This document shows, piece after piece, positions 47,901 through 55,858 of a DNA stretch of 64,000 bases (position 1 is its first letter; each line of letters starts with the position of its first letter). This DNA comes from Ricordea florida (Eukaryota > Cnidaria > Anthozoa > Corallimorpharia > Ricordeidae), in assembly GCA_949710005.1 (NCBI GenBank), contig OX453280.1, forward strand, positions 15,037,808 through 15,101,807. Direction: 5' to 3'. The notes below the pieces were generated by a model. It saw only the letters and a program-made list of their open reading frames with translations, was not told where the DNA came from and made no database searches. Both the position numbers and the translations under genes were made by a program.

Positions 47901-48944
47901 GTACAGTTTCTTTGTGCTTCTCTTCGATACACACTTGACATGTTGTTTCTTTAGTTCTTCCCACAATGTTTGGTCAATTGCATTTGCACTGGATCCAGAA
48001 TCAATAATCACTCCCACTGGGATTCCTCCAATATTGACTGTAACTTTTCCTTGTCCACTTCCTTTATCAGCTACTGCAAAAATATACTCATCCTCATCTT
48101 CTTCGACTTCTACCTTTTGCATGTACCGCACTCCTGATCGGAAACGAGGGTCACCCCTGGTTTTGCATACAGTTGCAAAATGTCCCATCTGAAAACATTT
48201 GGAACAGGTCTTTCCTCTTGCAGGGCACTGAGGATCTCTGGCAAAATGGCCACGTCTTCCACATCGCCAGCATTCACCACCTGATTGGAAATTTCCACTT
48301 CTGCTGTTGCCCATTCTGTCATCGTATCTTTTGTTTCTATCATCACGGACTCTGTTCACAGAATCATTTGAGCGACTCATACTCTTGGTTTGTCTCTTGA
48401 CTGCTTCGTAATTTCTTGCGATGTCTTGTAGACTCTTCAACGTGAGAGTTTGTCCCTTCTCCAAAAGTTTACGGCGTAACTCGTCAGACTGACACCTCGA
48501 GACAATCTGATCTCTTATCTGGGCCTCCATTTGCTCGCCATAATCACATTGCTGGGCCTTGCGTCTCAAGCGTACAGCAAACTGATCGACCGTTTCACCT
48601 TCAGCTTGTACCATCTCTCGAAACAAATGCCGTTCATATGGAATATTAACTTGAATAACGAAATGTCCGGTTAGAGCATCTTCAGCTTTCTGGTAATCCT
48701 TCGCACCTCCTGTATCCGGTAAAACATCGAAAATATCTTGGACATCCGGTCCAGCACAATGAAGAAGAAGAGCTCGTCGCTGTATCTTGTTGTCTTCCTT
48801 ATCAGGAACTATAATAAGTCCTTTACCATCCGCATATAACTGAAAACTCCGAAGCCATCGTTTCCATTCGCTGCCCACGCTACTGGGATCACTGTTCACA
48901 TCAAACGGCCGAATTACTCCAATGTCGAAATCTCTCACATTCAT
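44937..48944 (-). CDS. Gypsy-2 Gag-Pol polyprotein (1,335 aa)
   Basis: ATG at 48,944. Order: Gag; two zinc knuckles (CWRCGRRGHFARDPQC and CSKCFQMGHFATVC, about 223-255); aspartic protease with IDSGSSANAID (about 317); reverse transcriptase with SKLDLKWGYHQIEL (about 535) and catalytic SDD (ISDDIIIFG, about 600) in place of the common Y-x-DD; RNase H with TDASPVGLGAIL (about 743) and TDHKPLEF; integrase with an HHCC finger (HEGHQGM...CHGC, about 958-990) and D-D-E in AIDFMGPL, TSDNGPHF and NGEIERQ. Gag and Pol share one frame, so no frameshift is needed. No stop or gap seen. The plus-strand frames across it are shadows. Confidence 0.95.
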   Translation of the reverse strand: MNVRDFDIGVIRPFDVNSDPSSVGSEWKRWLRSFQLYADGKGLIIVPDKEDNKIQRRALLLHCAGPDVQDIFDVLPDTGGAKDYQKAEDALTGHFVIQVNIPYERHLFREMVQAEGETVDQFAVRLRRKAQQCDYGEQMEAQIRDQIVSRCQSDELRRKLLEKGQTLTLKSLQDIARNYEAVKRQTKSMSRSNDSVNRVRDDRNKRYDDRMGNSRSGNFQSGGECWRCGRRGHFARDPQCPARGKTCSKCFQMGHFATVCKTRGDPRFRSGVRYMQKVEVEEDEDEYIFAVADKGSGQGKVTVNIGGIPVGVIIDSGSSANAIDQTLWEELKKQHVKCVSKRSTKKLYAYGATSPLQVIGTFTADLSLANKCVSAEFTVIQGRGEPLLGRESAMKLGVLKLQVPGISVNSVVDRNELIAKHKAVFEGIGKLKDYQLKLHIDTKVQPVAQPLRRPAFSLREKIEKKLDELLHEDIIERVDGPTPWVNPVVVVPKPNGEVRLCVDTRCANKAIIRERHPIPTIDEVLNDMQEGSVFSKLDLKWGYHQIELSTESRGITTFATHKGLFRYKRLMFGISSAPEKYQQVIQQVLHDCMGTANISDDIIIFGSDTDEHDRRLEQVLVKLEEKGLTLNKEKCVFHMPKLTFMGLVLSQRGIGPTEDKVKAVTETREPRNASEVKSFLGLVNFNGRFIPDLATVAEPLRRLTKKEEPFVFGPEQHAAFTALKQRMAQAETLGYFDRNAKTKIITDASPVGLGAILVQEHNGENRVICYASRGLSAVERRYSQTEREALAIVWACEKFHIYLYDTTFELWTDHKPLEFIYSARSKPSARIERWVLRLHPYSYSVKYLPGQMNIADSLSRLTTSNEAQSRNVAEEYVRFVARTAVPQAMTGKEVEEESAADEELVNLRQCIETGNWENPSCASYKPIREELCVIGKTVLRGTRIVIPRKLRARVIELGHEGHQGMVKMKQRLRTKVWWPGIDKEAEKFCKTCHGCQVVSRPNNPEPLQMTELPKGPWQDIAIDFMGPLPSGDYIFAVTDYYSRYVEVSISKRNTAEVAISGLEKMFATHGLPCTVTSDNGPHFVADMFETFLRNNGIEHRKTTPLWPQANGEIERQNRSLLKRMQIAQVEGQDWKTAVQTYLVAYRNTPHPSTGVCPSELLFRRKLRTKLPELQEAVKLDEEVRDRDKDRKAKMKDYADRRRNAEESTLTKGDKVLFKQQRVNKWTTQFASQPYEVVDKCGNSVLVESPDGVQYKRNTTHVKPYHERANAEQLPEEVSTSQEEEDGRQVAVDQADMEQSQKDESKQMLEDVPTLRSPRPVRTRCTPKRFDDYVMG

Positions 48945-48993
48945 GTTTCCTCCAGATATTCTTTACACTTTTTATCCCATCCTCGTCGCCAGC

Positions 48994-49152
48994 TGTAGTG
49001 TTCACGATGAAACACAGACTCGATGCAAACAGATTAAACACAACACTTTAATAGCACCTCCAGAACGTAGCCGCCATCTCTAATAATCTACTCGTCATGT
49101 AGACTTACACCAAACATACTACATCATGTAGACTTACACCAAATATACTACA
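48994..49152 (-). repeat. 5' LTR of Gypsy-2
   Basis: 159 bp; TGTAGTGTTCACG at the plus-strand left end and AAATATACTACA at the right. Followed by ATGAG (49,153-49,157). Confidence 0.93.
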
Positions 49153-49482
49153 ATGAGTTGGTAAGGGCTTGGTCATTGCATGTCCATACAGCCCGTTTGC
49201 ATCCAAGTATGCTATATACTTTGTAGGCAAGGCTGGATCATACTCCTTCATGTATGGATTGTTAGACTTACCATGCCTGGTGGAAATCATCGATATCCCT
49301 CCTCTGATACCATTCTCAATCATAAACAACATATCAGGGTCCCTCAAAAGCTCCAACTCCACCTTGGTATTCTTCAATGTAGCATCCCATGCCAGTCCAG
49401 GTGCAGTATAATACCATGCAGGATCTAGCCCATAATTTCTCATACATACACCCCTGAAGTTCTCGAATACATCAGATAATAT
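49153..49482 (-). pseudogene. Polinton 2 polB, segment 3 (start of polymerase domain)
   Basis: Minus frame with VFENFRGVC (partly upstream of the ATG at 49,443), MRNYGLDPAWYYTAPGLAWD, and KYIAYLDANGLYGHAM, which is polymerase motif A (catalytic Asp with LYG). It joins segment 4 across Gypsy-2 and segment 2 across the 5.3 kb insertion. The last residues of the apparent ORF come from the LTR. Confidence 0.85.
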
Positions 49483-49504
49483 ATAGATTTAGCCAAGCCT
49501 AAAA

Positions 49505-51908
49505 GCGGGGCTCCCGTTAGTACTTTCATTTCACTTTAAACTGTAAAAGCATTCTAAAATATTGCGAAGGAATTCACAAACGTTTTTAACCATAGTTAAG
49601 TGTCGAGGTCGGTTAACTTGCTATGATTTTTGTCTAAACTTTCGTCTGCCATAAGTACGGTCTTTCTACCTACAAAGTCATGGAGTATATTCTACAAAAA
49701 ACACAAATTATCAATGTACTGTATTCTATTCCTGATGAAATTAACCATTCTATTTGCGTAAATGTATTTAAAAGATTTGTACACGCTACTGGGAAATGCA
49801 GGACACAACTCTTGTCATTTTCGTGTTAAAACGAACACCTCGGTAAAATAAATGTTTACTCCAAGCAGGGTGCAAAGAAAATTAATTTTACAGATTGCCC
49901 TTCGGGCAAGCTGTAACCAACATCTACCAGCCCGAAAAACATTTTTCACGAGAATGAAAAAATAATTATTAACTATTCTTTTCTTAATTACATTGTAAGT
50001 TTAGAAAATTACTGCCTTCATTTATTCACTACAATCAGCTGTAGTTACTTAACAAAAGAAATAAATAACCGTAAAAGTGTGAAGTATAAGAAGACCTGGT
50101 CCAACGCAACACGTGAATGACTAACATACATTTGAGACATTTTACAATTTAGAAGAACATTTTTTACGAAAACAACGGCGTTGAAACCAAAGTTCTCAAT
50201 CGACACACTAAATGACAACGTCGACAACGCGAAAAGCTGCCAGTGAAAGCGCTACATTCTGCAATTTGCCGCAAAGAGAAAATTCCCGTGGGAGTATTTC
50301 TTAGCCGTCGACAGGGGAGATGTTTATATGATTAAAGGACATAAAAATTTGAAATCTTTCATCAGTTTGCTTCTCATTCAAAAGTAGTGCATTCAGAAGA
50401 TCATTTTTCTGAAGAAGGTTTGTTTAGAAGTCGGTTTTCCAAGTCAAGTGTCAAGTTTAAGGGAAAGTGGAAAGTGCGAGTGCTGAGTCACGCATCAGTG
50501 AGCAAATATTATGCTGACAAACTTATGCAAATTTGTGGTCCATAGCACGGAGTCTTTCCACTTCCAGGGGCACCCATCGGAGGTGTTCCGCAAAAAAGGT
50601 GTTCCGCAGTACACATTCAGCTGGCTGGGAAATTTTTAATTGCTAGTGGCTTCTGCTGGGAATTACTGACTTTTTCAAGCATTTCAAGCCGAGCTGGCTG
50701 GGAAATACTTACTTTTTTTCTAGCATTTCCAGCCGAACAGAAGGAGCTGGCTAAAGGAACACTGGAGACTGATGGCGAGTGAAAATGAACCCCCCCACCA
50801 CTCCCTCGGTGGTGACAAAGTAATGACCGCTGGCTAAAGTTATCGCGTTTGCGGAAAAAACGGTTTTGGTCGCTTCTGTCTTCATACACGCGGGATTATG
50901 CAAGATCCAACGACATTTTGAGGGAATATATTTTGCATCTTCCTCATTTACATGTAAGATTAATTTTCCATTGTTTTGTTGTCTGTATGCTGAAGTTCTT
51001 GGGATGTTCGTCTGCAGTTGAGACGAATTGAATGAGCTAACAACAGTATTTTCATTCACAGATTCTGCAGATTTGGGGTGCCAGTTCGGCTTCCCGCTCT
51101 CAGTTCTAGAGTCGACAGCGTGATTCTTCAAACAGAAGGCAAGTTTTTATCCTCTACTTTTACGGTAAAAATTTTATTATTTCAGTTAATTTCTTTCGAC
51201 AACTCCAGGCTGTAGAGGACAAGCATGTGCCAAAAAATAAAAAAAATAAAAATGTGCAACCTTTAACAAATTGTCAATTTCGTGTTTTCATTCCGAATTC
51301 AACGGTGGTTCAACACTGACAGATGTCTGAATTTGGTGGAAGTGGTGGTATATGCCTTAAAGTTGTAGTCAACTGCGCAAGCTTGGAAACAATTTTGTTA
51401 TCTTGCCAGGCTAATTGTCAGTTGAGGGGCAATTTTGGCAGGGTACGAAGTTTGTCTGGACAGACATTATTTTATAGTTGTGTTGTCTTATGGTTTTACG
51501 GCTATGCCAGTCCACTACAGTTTTACATGTATCATCATTACTTTTACATTATGTCTAATGATTCAGATTGCAATCATGAGCACTGTTGTAGTGTAGATTT
51601 TTATATGCCCAACTGAGTGAAATTTACTTGTGTGAGATTGCTCCTTATCAATTTATCAGGACAGACCAACATGGACTAAGTGAAGTCCTCTGATTGAAAT
51701 GCAACCAATCATCAGCTGTTTTGTGTGGGCTTGTGTACTCAATATGTGCAAAGAAATATTTTCTCTGTTTATTAGTGTTTTTGTGTATTGTGTATGTTAG
51801 TAATTGTTATTATGACCAACATTGTACATTTTTTACTTGGCAAATCTTTTACTACTTCTTTTTTAATATCACCAGTTTATCATATCATCCTCTTATTATA
51901 ACAAACAA
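49505..51908. other. Left part of the composite insertion, no supported gene
   Basis: Several short frames. 50,600-50,760 carries AGCTGGCTGGGAA repeats that recur inverted or direct near 53,380. Two opposed frames at 50,617-51,131 overlap each other and show no domain. 51,323-51,616 and 51,694-51,927 are hydrophobic AT-rich frames without support. Confidence 0.4.
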
Positions 51909-52530
51909 GGTTGAGTTAGGCTTGTGACGATGAGCATTCATTGCTTGTTCATTCTTGTGACCCTCTCTCTTCCATCAGGTTGAGTTAGGCTTGTGACGAT
52001 GAGCATTCATTGCTTGTTCATTCTTGTGACCCTCTCTCCTCCATCAGGTTGAGTTAGGCTTGTGACGATGAGCATTCATTGCTTGTTCATTCTTGTGACC
52101 CTCTCTCTTCCATCAGGTTGAGTTAGGCTTGTGACGATGGGCATTCATTGCTTGTTCATTCTTGTGACCCTCTCTCTTCCATCGGAATGAGTTAGGCTTG
52201 TGACGATGAGCATTCACTGTTCGTTCATTCTTGTGACCCTCTCTCTTCCATCAGGTTGAGTTAGGCTTGTGACGATGAGCATTCATTGCTTGTTCATTCT
52301 TGTGACCCTCTCTCTTCCATCAGGTTGAGTTAGGCTTGTGACGATGAGCATTTACTGTTTGTTCATTTTTGTGACCCTCTCTCTTCCATCAGGTTGAGTT
52401 AGGCTTGTGACGATGAGCATTCATTGCTTGTTCATTCTTGTGACCCTCTCTCTTCCATCGGAATGAGTTAGGCTTGTGACGATGAGCATTCACTGTTTGT
52501 TCATTCTTGTGACCCTCTCTCTTCTATCCG
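51909..52530 (+). repeat. Minisatellite, nine copies of a 69-bp unit
   Basis: The unit begins GGTTGAGTTAGGCTTGTGAC and ends CTCTCTCTTCCATCA. Copies start at about 51,909, then every 69 bases. Two copies carry the GGAATGAG variant and some have CACTG(T) for CATTGC, so a higher-order pattern may exist. No spacer diversity, hence not CRISPR. Confidence 0.95.
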
Positions 52531-53340
52531 GTGAAAGTATTTTTTTTCTATGTGCCAACTCTTAAATTTGCACTCACTGTATGTGAATGTTTGCATATTC
52601 AAGTCATTGAGATGAAGATGTTCAACAATTTGTTCAGCCATGGTAACAATTTCATTTTATAATAAATTACTGACAATGAGAAGTCTATTTAGTTGGGGCA
52701 TTTAGCAGTCAGACATTTCTGGCTTAGTACCTGAAGCCCAGCTTGGTCACATTTTGCACCATGATAAGAAGTGGATGTTACTACCTCAGCAGCTTTTTTT
52801 GACAAAGAAGTTTATACAAGTTCATGGCGAGGACTCAGTCAAACATTGAAATGGTTTGCAAAATTGACAGTGTGACTGGAAAAGTCAATTCAATGTAACA
52901 ACCAACCATGAAATCTGTGAGAAACAAGCATACTCCCAAGGATAAAATTTTCGAACATTTTTGGAGATGGAAGAGTAAAGTAAAACTGAATTGTATGTAA
53001 TTTTTATGTAATCTTATGTAATGTTCATGCTAGCTACGAGACATTGTACCTCTTTTTTGCACACTCACTGTTCACTGTATGTCAGAATTACACGAATCAG
53101 TTAATAAATGTTTGACAGTGAAAGGTAATTGTCTAATTGTTTAACTCATGAAATAATTTATTGTCCATTAGCCTTTTTGCATAACAGCCAAGCAACCATG
53201 ATTCCCACCATTTGTTTGGAGAAGTTTTAAAATATTAGCATTAGAATTTTTAAGGCATTTTCTCATACGCGGAAGCAAAATAACGGCAAAACTAAAGGAA
53301 TACAGGACAAGCATGCGTTTTTCACTAATTAATGTCTCTT
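52531..53340. other. Gene-free stretch
   Basis: AT-rich, no frame of note. Confidence 0.5.
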
Positions 53341-53506
53341 TCAAATGCTGGCTGGGAAAAAAATCAGCAGACAGTCAGCTGGCTGGGAATTTCCCTGGCA
53401 ACGTAGCTGGGAAGTGGAACTTTTCTTACCATCCTGCTGGGAGTGCGGAACAGATATTTTCTTCCCAGCAACAGAAAAAAAAATACTAAAAATGCCTTTA
53501 AAGTGT

Positions 53507-53935
53507 TTACTTATCATTGTGATGGGTTGAATATTGCATTTTGGGAAAATGTTTCGTTGGGTGCCCCTGCACTTCTCGGCTTTCTTCGCTACAATTTTGT
53601 CTGTTTTCCATATCACGGAGTCTTTCCGCTTTTCGGCTTTCTTCGCTACAATTTTGTCTGTTTTCCACAGCACGGAGTCTTTCCGCTTCTCGGCTTTCTT
53701 CGCTAAAATTTTGTCTGTTTTCCACAGCACGAAGTCTTTCCGCTTCTCGGCATTCTTCGCTACAATTTTGTCTGTTTTCCACAGCACGGAATCTTTCCAC
53801 TTCTCGGCGTTCTTCGTTAACATTTTGTCTATTTTCTCGAGCCCGGACTCTTTCTGCTTGTCGGCGTTCTTCGCTATAATTTCGTCTCCTTTCTCTTTCC
53901 CGAGCGCGCCTTCTTTGTCGATCTACTTCGCTCAT
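53507..53935 (-). CDS. Coiled-coil repeat ORF (142 aa)
   Basis: ATG at 53,935. After a basic start (MSEVDRQRRRARERERRRNY) come about six copies of a 19-residue unit ENRQNCSEESREAERLRAV (57 bp), highly charged and helical. Such Arg/Glu-rich helical repeats occur at N-termini of transposon proteins and of many cnidarian predicted proteins, so the origin is open. The other-frame ORFs here are shadows of the repeat. The C-terminal 20 or so residues look non-coding. Confidence 0.35.
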   Translation of the reverse strand: MSEVDRQRRRARERERRRNYSEERRQAERVRARENRQNVNEERREVERFRAVENRQNCSEECREAERLRAVENRQNFSEESREAERLRAVENRQNCSEESRKAERLRDMENRQNCSEESREVQGHPTKHFPKMQYSTHHNDK

Positions 53936-54061
53936 TCTTCCTCAGTTAATTCTTGCTCTCTTTCCCGTTGCTCTTCACCTGAACCCTGTGTTCTGCAAAT
54001 TATATTTTCTCTGCTATTGTTTGTTGACATAGCAATAGAAATTGTTTCGTTTATCCTTTAG

Positions 54062-54410
54062 TAAAACTTTAACAGTGTAGAGTAGTAATATTGTGTCTCA
54101 AAAAGACAATGAACTGAAAATTTCTTTTTCAGTCGTCAACGCAATTTCCCGCCAAAAATATGCGGGCTACCAGAACAGCTTCCAAATAAATCACGTCACC
54201 TCGATGAGTTGACACATGAGCCCACAATATGGTCATGTGATGCTGGTCAGTGCCTATCCCGTTTTGACAGCTGTCAATTGACCATATTGTGAATGTCCAA
54301 TATAAAAGATGTGGATTTGCCAAGACAAGCCTGAGATACCCCTCCCTTCCTTTTGATGTGGGGATAGTTTCTAAAGAAACTGGTGCTGCGTCGGTGGGAA
54401 ATTGAAACAC
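54062..54410. other. Unassigned stretch beside the Penelope-like palindrome
   Basis: A 93-codon minus frame (54,129-54,410) is open but shows no recognisable motif. Confidence 0.35.
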
Positions 54411-54606
54411 AAGAAATTGGATAAATCAAACGAGTTGATTAAGTAAGTTATACCACCGTAAGGTGAATGGGAGGTGCTGACGTTTCGAGCGTTAGCCCTT
54501 CGTCGGAGCTCCGAGGAAGGGCTAACGCTCGAAACGTCAGCACCTCCCATTCACCTTACGGTGGTATAACTTACTTAATCAACTCGTTTGATTTATCCAA
54601 TTTCTT
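54411..54606. repeat. Head-to-head Penelope-like family 2 termini (perfect palindrome)
   Basis: The arms, starting AAGAAATTGGATAAATC at 54,411 and ending with its reverse complement at 54,606, match base for base over about 90 positions around the centre GGAGCTCC. Each arm carries the hammerhead-like core CCGACGA...GAAA also seen at 7382-7405. Confidence 0.85.
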
Positions 54607-54765
54607 CCTTTTGATAGTCTTCCCTACCCTACCCGTACAATCTGTAGACGCGTACTACGTACGTACGCTCGGTCAGTCACGGGACAACCAAACGAAAAGA
54701 GATTGACCATATTCCATGAGTATGGGGCTCTGCTCCACGCGCGCTTCGCGCGCGGGAGCCCCGCT

Positions 54766-55510
54766 AATAAGAGTACATCCGTTTTTAGGTATAGGTCATG
54801 ATAGTCCCTAAAGGTTTCCATACCAAAGGGAATACCCCCTTTCTAGCCAATAGTTTTAGACACTTGTCTTTTACATCATACCCAATCGTTTCATCCTCTG
54901 GTGGTTGTTCTCCCTCCATGTAGTAGGGTAGAATTCCATCCACAAAGGCCCTTATCTCTCTCCTAGTAATAACAGCACGGTGATTCAATCGTTGGTAGAA
55001 CTCTTGTATAATCATTCTCATTGTTTTGACGTCAAAGTCAGGAGTGTCCTCCAAGATACTTTGAATTATCCTCTTCTCTTGATTGACCTTACGGGCTACA
55101 ACCATTTCTTCTCCATGTAAAGCTGATAGGTTTGTTAGGGAGGACTCTGGTAAATTACTCACTAAGCTCGCTAGCCCACTCGATATGAACCTAAAGCTGT
55201 CTATAAATCTAATTTGGCGTTTAATTTGGACCTCTTTCCCATCCCCGTTCTTGAAAGTGTCCACCACAATCTCCTTTGTGAATGAGATGTACTTCTCATC
55301 GTTGAGGGGAATGCAATTTATCTTACCCTCTGATACTCCAAGCTTCTTGATGAATAAGTGACTGTCATATCCAGACAAATTGTGGAATATGACTGGGAAG
55401 AACTTGGGGACCTTGAATTCAAGGTTGCATTTATTATGAGCCGCTCCTCTGTACCTGCCCGTAATATGACAGTGGTCAATCACTGTAGTGACGGACGAAC
55501 AATGGGCTGG
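54766..55510 (-). pseudogene. Polinton 2 polB, segment 2 (HNH-like motif and exonuclease)
   Basis: Minus frame with DHCHITGRYRGAAHNKCN (the endonuclease VII-type Cys/His motif found inside Polinton polymerases), FFPVIFHNLSGYDSHLFI (exonuclease motif II) and, in the next frame at about 54,821-54,770, YHDLYLKTDVLLL (exonuclease motif III). These give the 3'-5' proofreading site. A frame change lies between GTIMTYT and YHDLY, near 54,790. It is bounded at right by the LTR-like insertion and at left by the 5.3 kb insertion. Confidence 0.82.
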
Positions 55511-55858
55511 TGTAACAGCCATTTCCGTTTCCGTTCGCGGTGCATTAGTTAGATCTCGAATTTTAGTTTTTAGTGAGCACGAGGTTTTGATTATTACGCT
55601 TATTACGCCGCTCCATTTTGTGATTCGTTAGAGTTTGAGGGAGAAAAGAGGTAAGGTTTTCTTAGTTTTGTGCTATTTGATTTGTGATTAGCTGGTCCTG
55701 GAATTAGTTCATCGGTATCCTACAAGAACCGTGTTGTTGTTTTCAGTTTTTACGTGGTTTCAACGGAATCAATAAATGGACGAATAATCTCAAGCGGTGG
55801 TTCTGTTGATCCTCAGTAATTCCCTACTTCCTACGGCCTAACCGGGGTTGGAGTTCAG
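55476..55858 (+). mobile_element. LTR-like insertion in polB (putative solo LTR)
   Basis: About 380 bases separate polB segments 1 and 2. The plus strand starts near TGTAGTGACGGACGAA or TGTAACAGCC and ends near GGGGTTGGAGTTCA. It contains an AATAAA at about 55,769 and no ORF. Size, TG...CA ends and the poly(A) signal suggest a solo LTR. Boundaries and target duplication are not resolved. Confidence 0.45.

Larger units (their letters stand above)
44644..49152 (-). mobile_element. Gypsy LTR retrotransposon 2, inserted in polB
   Basis: Two 159-bp LTRs (44,644-44,802; 48,994-49,152) are identical by eye, bounded by TG...CA and flanked by a 5-bp duplication ATGAG. On the minus strand a primer-binding-like TGGCGACGAGGATGGG lies just inside the 5' LTR, and the polypurine tract AAAAAGGAAGGGA just before the 3' LTR. 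One intact 1,335-codon ORF. All signs of a recent and possibly still active copy. Confidence 0.95.
49504..54765. mobile_element. 5.3 kb composite insertion in polB
   Basis: Ends GCGGGGCTCCCG (from about 49,505) and CGGGAGCCCCGC (to about 54,764) are inverted copies, with possible TAA on both sides. polB sequence stops at both edges (exonuclease motif at right, DVFENF at left). Inside are a 69-bp minisatellite, a 57-bp repeat with a coiled-coil ORF, CAGCTGGCTGGGAA words near both 50.6 and 53.38 kb (suggesting an inner element), and a Penelope-like palindrome. No transposase was recognised. A further 20 or so bases of unexplained sequence lie between the left end and the polB frame. Confidence 0.6.

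Noticed and set aside
45000-48400. Plus-strand ORFs of 60-103 codons
   Set aside because: Shadows of the Gypsy-2 polyprotein.
50617-51131. Two minus ORFs and one plus ORF
   Set aside because: They overlap in different frames, carry repeat words (AGCTGGCTGGGAA) and show no domain.
51909-52530. Regularly spaced repeats that could suggest CRISPR
   Set aside because: The whole 69-bp unit is conserved, with no variable spacers, and the genome is eukaryotic; it is a minisatellite.
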